Part shown: one piece after another, positions 24,961 through 34,070 of the stretch
How positions within the stretch are numbered: position 1 is the stretch's first letter
How the letters are laid out: each line of letters opens with the position of its first letter
NCBI GenBank assembly: GCA_002407775.1
Contig: DHOP01000108.1
Span: 1 to 56,105 of the forward strand
Source: Prevotella sp. UBA5387
GTDB taxonomy: Bacteria > Bacteroidota > Bacteroidia > Bacteroidales > Bacteroidaceae
Direction of reading: 5' to 3'
DNA length: 56,105 nt
The notes under the pieces: model-generated
Database searches by the model: none
Seen by the model: the letters and a program-made list of their open reading frames with translations, nothing else
Told to the model about the DNA's origin: nothing
Translations under genes and position numbers: made by a program

Positions 24961-27105
24961 ATGACAAGTGAAGTAAATCCGTCGATGAAGCAGGAAGGTG
25001 CCATTCGGGAAAAGCAGAAAGCTATGCCCGAAGAAAAGACTGCAAAAAAGTCAGAAGTGTATTACTCATCTGTTGCGTACTTGCAATTTGAAGAAGACAC
25101 CCAAGTGTTAGCCAATCTACACAAGAAAGGTCATATCAATAAGCTCCTGAAAGAAGCCGCTAACTATGACCAGGGCGATGTCATCGAACTTGACAAGACC
25201 TTCAAATCGCCTCTGAAAAACAAAGGCGACGACCTTGTGAAGGAAGACAAAAGCTATGCGGTAGTCTATAATAACTCTGTTGGCGGCACCTATGAGGTGT
25301 ATCGCAAAGTAAACGAACAGAACGTAAAAGAGAACATTGAGCGTTATGGGCTACCCGATAACGCCACCCAAGACGTAAAAGATCTTGCTCGTGTAGCAGA
25401 AAAGCAGCAACACAAAGTTTACCCAGCAGAGGAAGCTCCTTCGCCGCTATTGAAGCAATATGATTCTATGAAAGCAAAGCACCCTGATGCTATGCTACTC
25501 TTTCGTTCTGGCGACTTCTACATGATATATCGTGATGATGCCGTGAAAGCCTCGAAAGTGCTTAACCTATCTCTCACACAAAAGGCCAAGGGAATTGACA
25601 CAGTGAGTTTTCCGCATCATGCCCTCGACACCTATCTCCCCAAACTTATCCGTGCAGGTGAGCGTGTGGCTATCTGCGATCAACTCGAAATGCCCCGAAA
25701 GGAGAAGGTAGAGCAAACGAAGTCTGACAAGGACCTGACCGATGCGAAGGAGCTGAGGGATCAGCTTGCAAACAGAATCGTAGAGACCGTAGGGAAAAAC
25801 AATCATCATGCCTTTATGCTTCCCCTTTCCGATAAGGCCGTAAACGTGGAAACGACCAAGGGTGAATCCGTCGAACTGGCTAAGATGCAGGTGCTGCGTG
25901 GGCGTGTTACTTTCACGGACACAGATGGTAATAAGCTTCAACTGCGAGACCTTAAACCAGATGCTATTCAGCAGCTCACCGAAAAGCTGCCAACGATTAC
26001 CAAAGACCATATAGACGGACTGCGAGCAAAGGAACCTCTTTCGCAACCTGCCCAGCAGTCAGCTTCTGTATCTACCTCTCCCCATACGGCTACTACCGAT
26101 CAGCAACAGAAATTTATCGATGACATAAAGGCTGCAATGGGCAGCTCAAAGATGGTTGTACTCCCAGATTTCGGTACGAAGAAGGGTGTGGTAGCAGGTA
26201 CCGACGAGGACAAGGGCATATCGCTAAACCGTGTTTATGCCTGGAATGACAATGTTTCGTTTGCAGGTTCGGTCACAGGTGATGATGCCAACAAGCGCAA
26301 ATATTATCACCCAGAGAATATCCGCCCAGAGTTTTACGACTATCTCATTAGCGAGGTCAAACGTGCCGTTGCGCCACAACTCATCACAGAAAATGGGCAA
26401 AAGGTTACTTCTGCCAATATGTTTGAATCTCCCAAACACGAGGGTAAGTATTTCTTCTATGCCCGACTTGATGGCGTAGGCTTGCACCCCAAGGCGGTCA
26501 AAGAGGCAGACGTGGAAGCTTTTATGAAGCAGGACATATCGGTAACGGATATGTTTGCTAAGTATTATCCTACCAAGATGGCCAAGCAGCTTAGCAAGGA
26601 GGATTTCGATAACACAAAGCTCTCTGATGGTCGAGAATTAACCTCTTTCAGAGTCTATAAGCAGCGCAATGAAGACAAACCTCATTTCGGTGAATACCTC
26701 TTGTATGCCGAAATGGGAGATAAACGCTTTCATGCCACTCCACTCACTCACGAACAACTGGATATGTACTTCGACCGCACACAGAGCAAAGGTCAGCTTG
26801 CGGAAAAGGTGATCGGTGAACAACTACACTTAAAGTCGGCTTACGAGAAATACAAACTACCAGAGAATATCCCCACACCCGAAGTCCGAGTGCGTAAAGT
26901 GCCCGAAGGTTCATGGCTTATTTCTGCCAGTATGGGCGATAAAGGCCAAACTCCCGAAAGGAAACTATCAAACAACGACCTGTATTCGCTTTTCAATGCC
27001 AAGACAGCCACCAAGGAGCAGTTAGGCGCAAAGTATTTGATGGAAGACATCAAGGAGATTGCCCACAGTCAATCGGTAAGTCGGACACAGGGCTTGAAGC
27101 GATAG
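24961..27105 (+). CDS. Polyvalent-type protein with a MutS domain I and repeated C-terminal modules
   Basis: A 714-residue protein. Residues about 160-250 closely resemble MutS domain I: SPLLKQYDSMKAKHPDAMLL, then FRSGDFYMIYRDDAVKASKV, then LP.LIRAGERVAICDQLE. No MutS core, clamp or ATPase domain is present, so it cannot act as a normal mismatch-repair protein. The C-terminal part has three copies of a module of about 55 residues (about 490-540, 560-623, 640-700) built on a G.y..yA/sAs.G...... pattern, also found in the ArdC-like and 32928 proteins. Such mixtures are typical of polyvalent proteins co-delivered with conjugative DNA. The molecular role is unknown. Confidence 0.8.
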   Translation: MTSEVNPSMKQEGAIREKQKAMPEEKTAKKSEVYYSSVAYLQFEEDTQVLANLHKKGHINKLLKEAANYDQGDVIELDKTFKSPLKNKGDDLVKEDKSYAVVYNNSVGGTYEVYRKVNEQNVKENIERYGLPDNATQDVKDLARVAEKQQHKVYPAEEAPSPLLKQYDSMKAKHPDAMLLFRSGDFYMIYRDDAVKASKVLNLSLTQKAKGIDTVSFPHHALDTYLPKLIRAGERVAICDQLEMPRKEKVEQTKSDKDLTDAKELRDQLANRIVETVGKNNHHAFMLPLSDKAVNVETTKGESVELAKMQVLRGRVTFTDTDGNKLQLRDLKPDAIQQLTEKLPTITKDHIDGLRAKEPLSQPAQQSASVSTSPHTATTDQQQKFIDDIKAAMGSSKMVVLPDFGTKKGVVAGTDEDKGISLNRVYAWNDNVSFAGSVTGDDANKRKYYHPENIRPEFYDYLISEVKRAVAPQLITENGQKVTSANMFESPKHEGKYFFYARLDGVGLHPKAVKEADVEAFMKQDISVTDMFAKYYPTKMAKQLSKEDFDNTKLSDGRELTSFRVYKQRNEDKPHFGEYLLYAEMGDKRFHATPLTHEQLDMYFDRTQSKGQLAEKVIGEQLHLKSAYEKYKLPENIPTPEVRVRKVPEGSWLISASMGDKGQTPERKLSNNDLYSLFNAKTATKEQLGAKYLMEDIKEIAHSQSVSRTQGLKR

Positions 27106-27224
27106 TAAAAGCCACCAACTATCTGGGACATAACAAGATGAATGTAGAAAACATTTCTTAAACCAGCACCGCCGCCTTGCTTGAAGCGTGGGTGGCGGTA
27201 ATTCTAACAAAAATCATATTAAAA

Positions 27225-27431
27225 ATGGAAAGAAAAACATTTGAAGAGTTGGAACAACTCAAACAGGAGAGGTGCATCGGTTGGGTGGACTTCCTCCAAC
27301 AGAGTGAGTACAGTGAGAGTTATCAGCAATGGCTCCATGATCGTGGCGCAGAGCCAGACGAGGATAATGCTGAATTATTCGTGGAGCAGACCGATGCTGC
27401 CTTCCTCGAAAGTCAGGACTTAATCATGTAG
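27225..27431 (+). CDS. Small acidic protein before the ArdC-like gene
   Basis: A 68-residue acidic protein starting at the ATG at 27225 (MERKTFEELEQLKQERCIGW); an upstream TTG is not needed. It ends four bases before the ArdC-like gene, so they are probably co-translated. An inverted repeat (accgcc / ggcggt) lies just upstream at about 27168-27199. Acidic small proteins near ArdC could be anti-restriction factors, but nothing specific is recognised. Confidence 0.6.
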   Translation: MERKTFEELEQLKQERCIGWVDFLQQSEYSESYQQWLHDRGAEPDEDNAELFVEQTDAAFLESQDLIM

Positions 27432-27435
27432 GACT

Positions 27436-28803
27436 ATGGCTTATCAAAACAATAGTACCGCACAGTCGGCAAGCGATAAGGCCATCGAGAAGTTCACCGA
27501 AATGATGATTAACCGACTGGAAGAGGCAAAAGACAATGATTGGAAGAGAGGTTGGATTGGTGGTCAAGGTTTTCAGGGCTTACCGCAAAACCTGAATGGG
27601 CGCAACTATTCGGGTACCAACTCGCTCTTCCTATTTATCGACACGGCCGTCAACAAGTATGCTGCACCAGTATATATGACCTTCCTGCAAAAGGAGAAAG
27701 AAGGATTGCGACTGAAAAAAGGCTCGCAAGCCATGCCTGTCATCTATTGGGATATGAGTATCAAGGATGCCAATGGTAAGAAGATAACGGTGGGCGACCA
27801 CAAGAACATGACCAAGAGAGAAAGAGACCAATGTGAGGTACGCCCTTTCCTCCGCTCCTTCCGTGTCTATAACATTGACCAGACCAATATGCAGGAGGTA
27901 AACAAGGAGAAGTATGACAAGATCATTGCTCGTTTTCAACCTCCCAAACTCGCCGACACCGAGGGTATGTACCGCAATGCTGCCATTGACCGTATGTTTG
28001 AACGGCAGGAATGGCTATGCCGTATTCAGTACGATAAAGCATCCGAGCAAGCATACTTCAAACCCTCGCTCGACATGATAGTGCTGCCTTTGAAGGCACA
28101 ATTCAAGATCAGCAAGACACCCGATGACATCTATAAAGATGGCATGGAGTATTATTCTACTGCTCTTCACGAAATGGCTCACTCCACTGGAACACCTGAA
28201 CGACTTGACAGAAACGTAGGCAACCGGTTCGGCGATGCAAAATATGGCAAAGAAGAACTTGTCGCTGAATTGTCGGCGGCTATGGTGGGCAATACCATGG
28301 GCTTCGACCGCCGTATTCAAAACAACAATGTGGCTTATGTAGATAGCTGGCTCCATGCTTTGCGTGAGGAGCCCAAGTTTATCGTCTCGGTCATGGCCGA
28401 TGTCAACAAGGTTTCCAACATGATCTTGCAGAAGATAGATGAGCTGAAACTTGCGCTTGGCGAGACTCCTATTCTGGGCATCCAACAGGAGGGAAAAAGT
28501 GAGCAGACGCAGAATACTAAGACCTCGACTTCGACGCAAGACCAGGTTGAAGAGGTAGCTAAATCGACCGTGAAAGCAAGTATCTTTAAGCTGCCCACTG
28601 GAGCCTATGTAGTTCAGGCCTCTGTCAATGGGCAGGAGTTGGATCAGAAGCCGATAGATAACAAGACAGCCATGACCTATCTCCGAATGAAAGATGGCAC
28701 CCAGATGGACCAGATGCTATCAGACATTGTGAAGGAGAAGTATGGTAGCGATCTCAATCTACCCAGAGTGAACAGGAACGAGTCGAGAGGCTTAAAAATC
28801 TGA
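27436..28803 (+). CDS. ArdC-like antirestriction protein with zincin domain
   Basis: A 455-residue protein. The N-terminal part (about 20-150, LPQNLNGRNYSGTNSLFLFI, then YMTFLQ, LKKGSQAMPVIYW) is the ArdC/DUF1738 single-strand-DNA-binding domain. It is followed by a metallopeptidase-like domain with HEMAH at about 245-249 and a downstream KEELVAELSAAM segment, as in ArdC family members. The C-terminal stretch (about 379-438) is one copy of the module shared with the 24961 and 32928 proteins. ArdC of plasmid pSa protects entering DNA from restriction, and a similar job is inferred here. Confidence 0.88.
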   Translation: MAYQNNSTAQSASDKAIEKFTEMMINRLEEAKDNDWKRGWIGGQGFQGLPQNLNGRNYSGTNSLFLFIDTAVNKYAAPVYMTFLQKEKEGLRLKKGSQAMPVIYWDMSIKDANGKKITVGDHKNMTKRERDQCEVRPFLRSFRVYNIDQTNMQEVNKEKYDKIIARFQPPKLADTEGMYRNAAIDRMFERQEWLCRIQYDKASEQAYFKPSLDMIVLPLKAQFKISKTPDDIYKDGMEYYSTALHEMAHSTGTPERLDRNVGNRFGDAKYGKEELVAELSAAMVGNTMGFDRRIQNNNVAYVDSWLHALREEPKFIVSVMADVNKVSNMILQKIDELKLALGETPILGIQQEGKSEQTQNTKTSTSTQDQVEEVAKSTVKASIFKLPTGAYVVQASVNGQELDQKPIDNKTAMTYLRMKDGTQMDQMLSDIVKEKYGSDLNLPRVNRNESRGLKI

Positions 28804-28809
28804 TGGCTT

Positions 28810-30009
28810 ATGAAGGAACATCAAGTAGATTTTAAGGCGCTAAAGGCTAAAGTCGGCATCGATGATATAGCCTACAGCCTTGGCTATCAGATAGACAGGA
28901 AAGCAGGACTGGGCAGGTACGTAGAACTTGTTCTACCCGATGGCGCAGGAGGTCGAAAAGACACGATCATTGTGAGTCATATCCATGATAAAGCACAACA
29001 AACCTTCTTCCGCCGCAATAGTCAGCATGGCGACGTTATCAGCTTCATTCAGGAGAACGCCAATTCGTTTGGCATCAGTGGGCGCAACAACTGGGACATC
29101 ATCAGCAAGGTGATGGCAAAGTTTGCCGACCAGCCGATAGAGGAAAAAGCTCATCGCACTTATGCTGACATCAGCGATGCCAGCAAGCCTTTTGACCCCA
29201 AGTTGTACCACACCGAACCTATCCTGCAAAACATAGACGCTGCTCAATATATCTTCCGTCATCGCAGTATCAAGCGAGAAACCATACAAACCTTTGCCCC
29301 CTGGATTCAGAGGGTGAAGGACACACGCTTCAATAGCGACTATTTCAATGTGGGTTTCCCTTATGTTCAACCTGGATCTGATAAGGTCGAGGGCTACGAG
29401 ATACGTGGGTATGGCAGCTTCAAGCGGAAGGCTACTGGCACCAACTCCACTACGGCAGCATGGATAGTGGACTTCTCCCAGAACCATAATCCGCAAGACA
29501 TCAAGAATGTCTATTTCGCCGAGAGTGCCTACGACATCATGGCTTTTTATCAGGCTAACAAAGCCCGACTGCAGGCCAAACTCGATCAGTCGGTGTTTGT
29601 CTCCATCGGTGGCACCTTCTCTAATCAGCAGGTGGGTGGCATCATGAACTATTATGCCAATGCACGTGCCGTCGATTGCTTCGACAATGATGTGCCGGGG
29701 CGCATCTATGGTATGCGTATGGTAAGCGTGGTAGAAAAGGTGTCGCTCAACATTGTGCAGACTGATGATGCCATAAGGGTTAGCCACAATGGTCAGGAAC
29801 ATCAACTCGACCCACAGAAGGCAACCCTTAACAGTCTTCGCTCATTCATTCGCTTCAAGAGAGAGTTCGGAGTGGAGAAAGCTCCCACAGCCTACAAAGA
29901 CTGGAACGATGTAGTGATGAACAAGCCGTCAACGGTAATTCTCACCAAAAGCAAGTATGAGCGAGAAGACAATTTAAGGGAAAAGCGGATGGGTGGGCTA
30001 AAAATGTGA
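28810..30009 (+). CDS. Primase-like protein with CHC2-like start and Toprim domain
   Basis: A 399-residue protein. The N-terminal part (about 1-95) resembles the DUF3991/zinc-finger-less primase start, with GDVISFIQEN. The Toprim fold follows, with the acidic motifs AESAYDIMAF at about 237-246 and CFDNDVPG at about 289-296. Toprim proteins of conjugative elements are thought to prime complementary-strand synthesis in the recipient. It starts seven bases after the ArdC-like stop and continues the same operon. Confidence 0.88.
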   Translation: MKEHQVDFKALKAKVGIDDIAYSLGYQIDRKAGLGRYVELVLPDGAGGRKDTIIVSHIHDKAQQTFFRRNSQHGDVISFIQENANSFGISGRNNWDIISKVMAKFADQPIEEKAHRTYADISDASKPFDPKLYHTEPILQNIDAAQYIFRHRSIKRETIQTFAPWIQRVKDTRFNSDYFNVGFPYVQPGSDKVEGYEIRGYGSFKRKATGTNSTTAAWIVDFSQNHNPQDIKNVYFAESAYDIMAFYQANKARLQAKLDQSVFVSIGGTFSNQQVGGIMNYYANARAVDCFDNDVPGRIYGMRMVSVVEKVSLNIVQTDDAIRVSHNGQEHQLDPQKATLNSLRSFIRFKREFGVEKAPTAYKDWNDVVMNKPSTVILTKSKYEREDNLREKRMGGLKM

Positions 30010-30013
30010 GACT

Positions 30014-30493
30014 ATGGACATAGTGATTAAACCCGATTATCGGGAGTTTTTCGCCGAGCATACAGGGCTATCATTGTTGTTTCTGATAACAGTGATAGCC
30101 ATGTCGTTGATGTCATCTAACGATGTGCTCTACCTCCAAATGCTTGTTTCAATATGCTCCCTACTGTTAGCCATCTTGCTTATTGCCAGATACATAACAC
30201 TCACCGCTGTGGTGTGGATTATCAACGAGAACACCTTGTGCCGTATATGAGGCGTGTTCTCTCGACACACCGACTACATTGAACTGTATCGTGCGGTGGA
30301 TTATAGTGAATCGCAAAGCTTTTGGCAGAAATTGTGGGGAGTGAAGACGGTGTGCATCATATCGTCCGACAAGACAGACAGCACCATGATGATGTATGGC
30401 ATTAGTGCTCGACGAGATATTGTCCATGAAATTCGAAACCGAGTAGAAACTTGTAAAAATCAAAGAAAAATTTATGAAATCGCAAACCAATAA
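30014..30493 (+). pseudogene. Bacterial PH-like membrane protein gene interrupted by TGA
   Basis: One frame runs from 30014 to 30493 with a single internal stop, TGA at 30248-30250. The first half has two membrane helices (about 16-36 and 42-64) and ends WIINENTLCRI. The second half resumes with GVFSRHTDYIELYRAVDY and QSFWQKLWGVKTV, the usual continuation of bacterial PH-like domain proteins. Relatives have Arg or another residue where the stop is, so a CGA-to-TGA change is plausible. Its 3' end overlaps the next gene by 20 bases. Confidence 0.75.
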
Positions 30494-31259
30494 TATAAGA
30501 AAAGGTATAAGGGGCAAGAAAAAGATAGCCCTTATGCTCATGCTATGCTACTTTAGCAGCACCGCATCTTTTGCAGGTGTGCAGGTAGATCCTGCTTTAA
30601 CTTCTGCCATTACGTTGCAGATGACCACATTGAAGAGCATCTATTCAAAGCGTGAGAAAACCCAAAAGCAGATTATAGAGGCAGAAGCAGCCGTAACGCT
30701 TGCTTTGGATCGGATGCACAAGGTGGAAAGCAAAGTGCTCGACTATATGTCGAATGTGCAAGGGGCATTCCAGAACCTTTATCAGATAAAACGTGCTGGT
30801 GAACTGGTGGTGAAGGATATACCTTCGAACATGAATAATGTCAGGCGTGCCATCAAGGTGGGTGGCTTTCAAGGTACCTTCCTGGCTACGACCGTTGGCG
30901 ACCAGCTCAACAATATGACGATGGACATGATGAGCCTTTACCCTTTCTTGAAGCAGCTCGTGACCAGTGGGGCGTACAACACCACGGACTACGATAATCA
31001 GGGAAACCTGATCAATAAGAAGAACAAGGTCAATCTTCTCAATTCGGCTGAAAGATACTACATCTGCAACACGGTGGTAGATAAGCTGGAGAATATCAAC
31101 ACTTCGCTCTATCTACTCTCATGGGAAATCCAGACTATGCGCTGGCGAGACCTCTTCTTCAAGCTCGATCCAGAAGGTTGGGCAGCAGTTATGTCAGGCA
31201 AAAACATTGTCGAAGGCATCGTGAGTGATTGGAACTATAATCTCAGAAGGTATAACTAA
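30474..31259 (+). CDS. Periplasmic conjugation protein (copy 2 of the 8321 family)
   Basis: A 261-residue secreted protein. A basic N terminus precedes a signal peptide (about 17-34, ending SFAG). The mature part is helical with a coiled-coil tendency (about 55-85). The end LDPEGWAAVMSGKNIVEGIV plus DW matches the end of the protein at 8321-9097. It probably works in the same periplasmic assembly, or provides an alternative subunit. It overlaps the zinc-ribbon gene by one base. Confidence 0.78.
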   Translation: MKSQTNNIRKGIRGKKKIALMLMLCYFSSTASFAGVQVDPALTSAITLQMTTLKSIYSKREKTQKQIIEAEAAVTLALDRMHKVESKVLDYMSNVQGAFQNLYQIKRAGELVVKDIPSNMNNVRRAIKVGGFQGTFLATTVGDQLNNMTMDMMSLYPFLKQLVTSGAYNTTDYDNQGNLINKKNKVNLLNSAERYYICNTVVDKLENINTSLYLLSWEIQTMRWRDLFFKLDPEGWAAVMSGKNIVEGIVSDWNYNLRRYN

Positions 31260-32116
31260 TGACAACAGACGCTATTATGGAAAACAAAGACAGAGAACTG
31301 GGGCTTTGCCCTGTCTGTGGTCATGGCCATATTATCAAGACCAATAGAGATTATGTGTGTTCCGACCGATTAAGACCGTCGGGCAATTATAGTTGTAGAT
31401 TCTCCATGCCCCTGCGAACGCATGGTGTAAATGTGACAGACGACATGATACGCCAGTTGATTCAGCATGGCAAGACCGACTTGATGGAAATGTGCAATCA
31501 AGATGGGTTCCCTTACCAAGGGAGGTTTGCCATCGGCTCGAATGGCTATGTCGTAAAGCCAGAAATGAAAACGCTCGATGCTGTTTGTCCCGACTGTGGT
31601 GGGCAAATTATAATGACGCGCAGTGGATATGCCTGTATCAATAAGCTCTCTCACAATCCGACCTGCGATTTTATTGTGCCGAACTATATCTGTGACCGCT
31701 TTATTAACGAAGCGGAAGCCACTGCCTTCCTTCATGGAGAGCCTGATGTGCTTGACGGCTTTGTCAACAAGAATACCCAAGTGACTTTCTCTGCCTACCT
31801 GACGAGGGGCGAAGATGGTAAGATTGTGCTATCCTCCAAGATTGGCATTTGCCCTCACTGTGGTGGCAGAATGCTTGTGGGAGTGAAGGCGTTCAACTGT
31901 TCAAACTACAAGAAAGATGGTTGCGAGTTTAAAGTGTGGAAGCACTACTATGGCCATAAGACGACATTACGTGATGTCCAAAACCTGTTGGAGTATGGCG
32001 AAATGACAACCCCCTTTGAGGGATATAGCGCGAATGGCCATATACAAAGAATCATTTTGAAGGTAGGCAGTAAATGTGAAATACAGACATTACCGTATAA
32101 AGAACATAAGAAATGA
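31259..32116 (+). CDS. Protein with three topoisomerase-type zinc ribbons
   Basis: A 285-residue protein with three C4 zinc-ribbon segments at about residues 17-42 (CPVCG...C), 108-137 (CPDCGGQIIMTRSGYAC..) and 195-221 (CPHCGGRMLVGVKAFNCSN.. CEF), similar to the C-terminal repeats of topoisomerase IA. No catalytic domain is present. Such ribbons bind single-stranded DNA, so a role in chaperoning transfer DNA is inferred. It is coupled by overlaps to both neighbours. Confidence 0.78.
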   Translation: MTTDAIMENKDRELGLCPVCGHGHIIKTNRDYVCSDRLRPSGNYSCRFSMPLRTHGVNVTDDMIRQLIQHGKTDLMEMCNQDGFPYQGRFAIGSNGYVVKPEMKTLDAVCPDCGGQIIMTRSGYACINKLSHNPTCDFIVPNYICDRFINEAEATAFLHGEPDVLDGFVNKNTQVTFSAYLTRGEDGKIVLSSKIGICPHCGGRMLVGVKAFNCSNYKKDGCEFKVWKHYYGHKTTLRDVQNLLEYGEMTTPFEGYSANGHIQRIILKVGSKCEIQTLPYKEHKK

Positions 32117-32409
32117 AAGACAAAACACTAACTTCTATCGATATTTTGCGTAAGGCAAAAGAGCGATCAGGGCTGTCTCAGGAAGTTTTGAGGCAAAGCC
32201 TTCGTGCCTTGTTAGGTGCTATTAGTGAGGTGATGGATAATGGTAACAACGTGGCTCTGGACAACTTCGGTAGCTTTGAGCTAAGAACGGTAAAGGAGCA
32301 CACCGTTACTCCGCCACCGCCCAACAACACCCCTGTGGTGGTTCCAGAACACCAAGCCGTAAGATTTAGGCCTTACAAGAACTTACTCATTTATCACATG
32401 AAATACTAA
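32113..32409 (+). CDS. HU/IHF-family DNA-binding protein
   Basis: A 98-residue HU-like protein. The helical dimerisation region covers about 1-45. VALDNFGSFELRTVKEHTV is the usual beta-arm entry, and VRFRPYKNLL the C-terminal element. The DNA-contacting arm has PPPPNNTPVVVPEHQ in place of the usual sequence. Host-type HU proteins bend DNA, and an element-borne copy may organise oriT, recombination or packaging of the entering strand. The start overlaps the previous stop (ATGA). Confidence 0.85.
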   Translation: MKDKTLTSIDILRKAKERSGLSQEVLRQSLRALLGAISEVMDNGNNVALDNFGSFELRTVKEHTVTPPPPNNTPVVVPEHQAVRFRPYKNLLIYHMKY

Positions 32410-32414
32410 AGAAG

Positions 32415-32918
32415 ATGAGAAAGAGTATTTATATCCCTGTGCTGATGATGGCTGCCATGCTAAGTGCGTGCCATTCGTCAAAGGAAAAAATGTTCGATAA
32501 GGGCCAGGAGAACTTGGAGGCCTCGCTCGATTATCCCAAGCAGTTGAAGCTGATTGCGCATACCGAACCTGATTCGGCCTTCGGCGTGAACTACTTCACT
32601 CGCAAGGAAATCACTGGTATGCTAAAAGTGATGGATGTTGTTACCAAGAAACTGATGAAAAGTACCACTGGCATCAACGACATCACCAAGGCTGATGCCT
32701 ATACGGTGAATCTGATGCGCCGCCAGATGAACGCTGCCAATGAGGTACAGACGATGATTTTCAAGAATGTACCCAAAGGAGACTGGTCTGGTTGGAAGGT
32801 GAAAATCGACTATGAATGTGTGGACAAAGATGGTATCAAGTACCGTGCTGAACGGTGGATCTTCTTTAACCGTGAGGGAGAGAACATCATCAAGACGTTT
32901 GAGATACCTCTTCCCTAA
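32415..32918 (+). CDS. Putative lipoprotein
   Basis: A 167-residue lipoprotein with a lipobox-like LSAC (Cys at about residue 19) after a short signal. The mature part is mixed helical and beta, with a C-terminal segment KIDYECVDKDGIKYRAERWIFF. The gene is spaced five bases after the HU-like gene. I do not recognise a family; an envelope function in mating or exclusion is possible. Confidence 0.65.
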   Translation: MRKSIYIPVLMMAAMLSACHSSKEKMFDKGQENLEASLDYPKQLKLIAHTEPDSAFGVNYFTRKEITGMLKVMDVVTKKLMKSTTGINDITKADAYTVNLMRRQMNAANEVQTMIFKNVPKGDWSGWKVKIDYECVDKDGIKYRAERWIFFNREGENIIKTFEIPLP

Positions 32919-32927
32919 GATTGAATT

Positions 32928-34070
32928 ATGAGTATGCAAAAGCTCGTAAAAGAACTCTACAAGTGCTATCCCATGCCTGATAAAGCAGGGATGGCACTTG
33001 TGCTGTATAATACTGGTGGTATGTGGGTGGCTATTGGCAAAGATGCAGATAGGCTTTACCTTACATTGGGTTGGGAACTGTCCGACTTCGATGATGAAGG
33101 TTTCATCTACTCGTATATGATAGTCTCAACCGTAGGAATAAAGGTGCTGCAGCAGTTGGGTATCGAATATCAAACCATCAAGGTACCATTATCGCAGGAT
33201 ATTGATGGCGATAGCCTTGCAACCACTCAACAGGCTTTGGATTATTTAAGACAACAAGCAGACTCCCATTCATTTACCTACCCTTTTGTATGTCATAGCA
33301 CCATGATTGAGGGCGTTAGCTATATCAGAGAGGTACGCCTAACCTCACTTACTATTAGTCGAGGGTCAGTAGCTTTGTGCATAGACAATAGTGAGCAGAT
33401 AGAGCTTGTCAGTAGGTATGAGTGGAATTTTAGCCATACCGGAGTTACGCTTTTAAGCTATATTTCTGGTATTATCAAGGAGCAGTTTGCCTATCTGTTA
33501 GCCTTTATCCAATCCCCAAAACAAACAATCAAAGACCAGAAGCTACAAAACACTGAACTATATAAAAGCTATCTCAACGAAAAAGCACAAAGTCCAGCAG
33601 ACATATTGGCTTTGGTGAAGGTACAGAACATCTTTCTTACCTTTGACGATGATGCCATTTCTGCCGCCTCATTGCACCATAGCGTCTTGTTGTACGAATG
33701 TAATGTTATCGGATATCGTGGGCGGACGGTAGCATTATTAGAGTATTCTCAATATTTGGCATTGCAACAGACGACTGCCGTTTCAGCCATAGATGGCCAT
33801 TATCTTCACCCCTTATATCAGTTAGGACTGAAAGAAAGTTTCTTGAATCATCAATACAACCAGCAAATCATCTACACTGACGTGGCTATCCGTAAGTGCA
33901 AAACTGGAGATTATGTGATTACTGCTTCCTATAATGGTAGGGCACTCCCTGAAACTTTTATTTCCAATACATTAGGAGCGTATATCATCAACCTGCCTGA
34001 TAGTAAAGAGAGAAATGCCCTGTTGGTTTCTCTCGCTCATCAGACGTATGACAAAAGTATAATGCCATAG
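32928..34070 (+). CDS. Large accessory protein ending with the shared C-terminal module
   Basis: A 380-residue protein. The final part (about 315-377; VAIRKCKTGDYVITASYNGRA then ALLVSLAHQTYD) is one copy of the module found at the ends of the ArdC-like and MutS-I proteins. The N-terminal part (about 1-100) has ALVLYNTGGMWVAIGKDADRL, which faintly recalls the MutS domain I start, but this is too weak to claim. The protein probably belongs to the same polyvalent group. The stop abuts the convergent relaxase gene with no spacer. Confidence 0.65.
   Translation: MSMQKLVKELYKCYPMPDKAGMALVLYNTGGMWVAIGKDADRLYLTLGWELSDFDDEGFIYSYMIVSTVGIKVLQQLGIEYQTIKVPLSQDIDGDSLATTQQALDYLRQQADSHSFTYPFVCHSTMIEGVSYIREVRLTSLTISRGSVALCIDNSEQIELVSRYEWNFSHTGVTLLSYISGIIKEQFAYLLAFIQSPKQTIKDQKLQNTELYKSYLNEKAQSPADILALVKVQNIFLTFDDDAISAASLHHSVLLYECNVIGYRGRTVALLEYSQYLALQQTTAVSAIDGHYLHPLYQLGLKESFLNHQYNQQIIYTDVAIRKCKTGDYVITASYNGRALPETFISNTLGAYIINLPDSKERNALLVSLAHQTYDKSIMP

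Noticed and set aside
30248..30250. TGA read as selenocysteine
   Set aside because: No selenocysteine insertion structure was noticed, and relatives do not carry Cys at this place; two other genes have TAA and TAG lesions.
32928..33230. Second MutS domain I at the start of the 32928 protein
   Set aside because: Only a faint local resemblance (ALVLYNTGG..); too weak to claim without a profile search.
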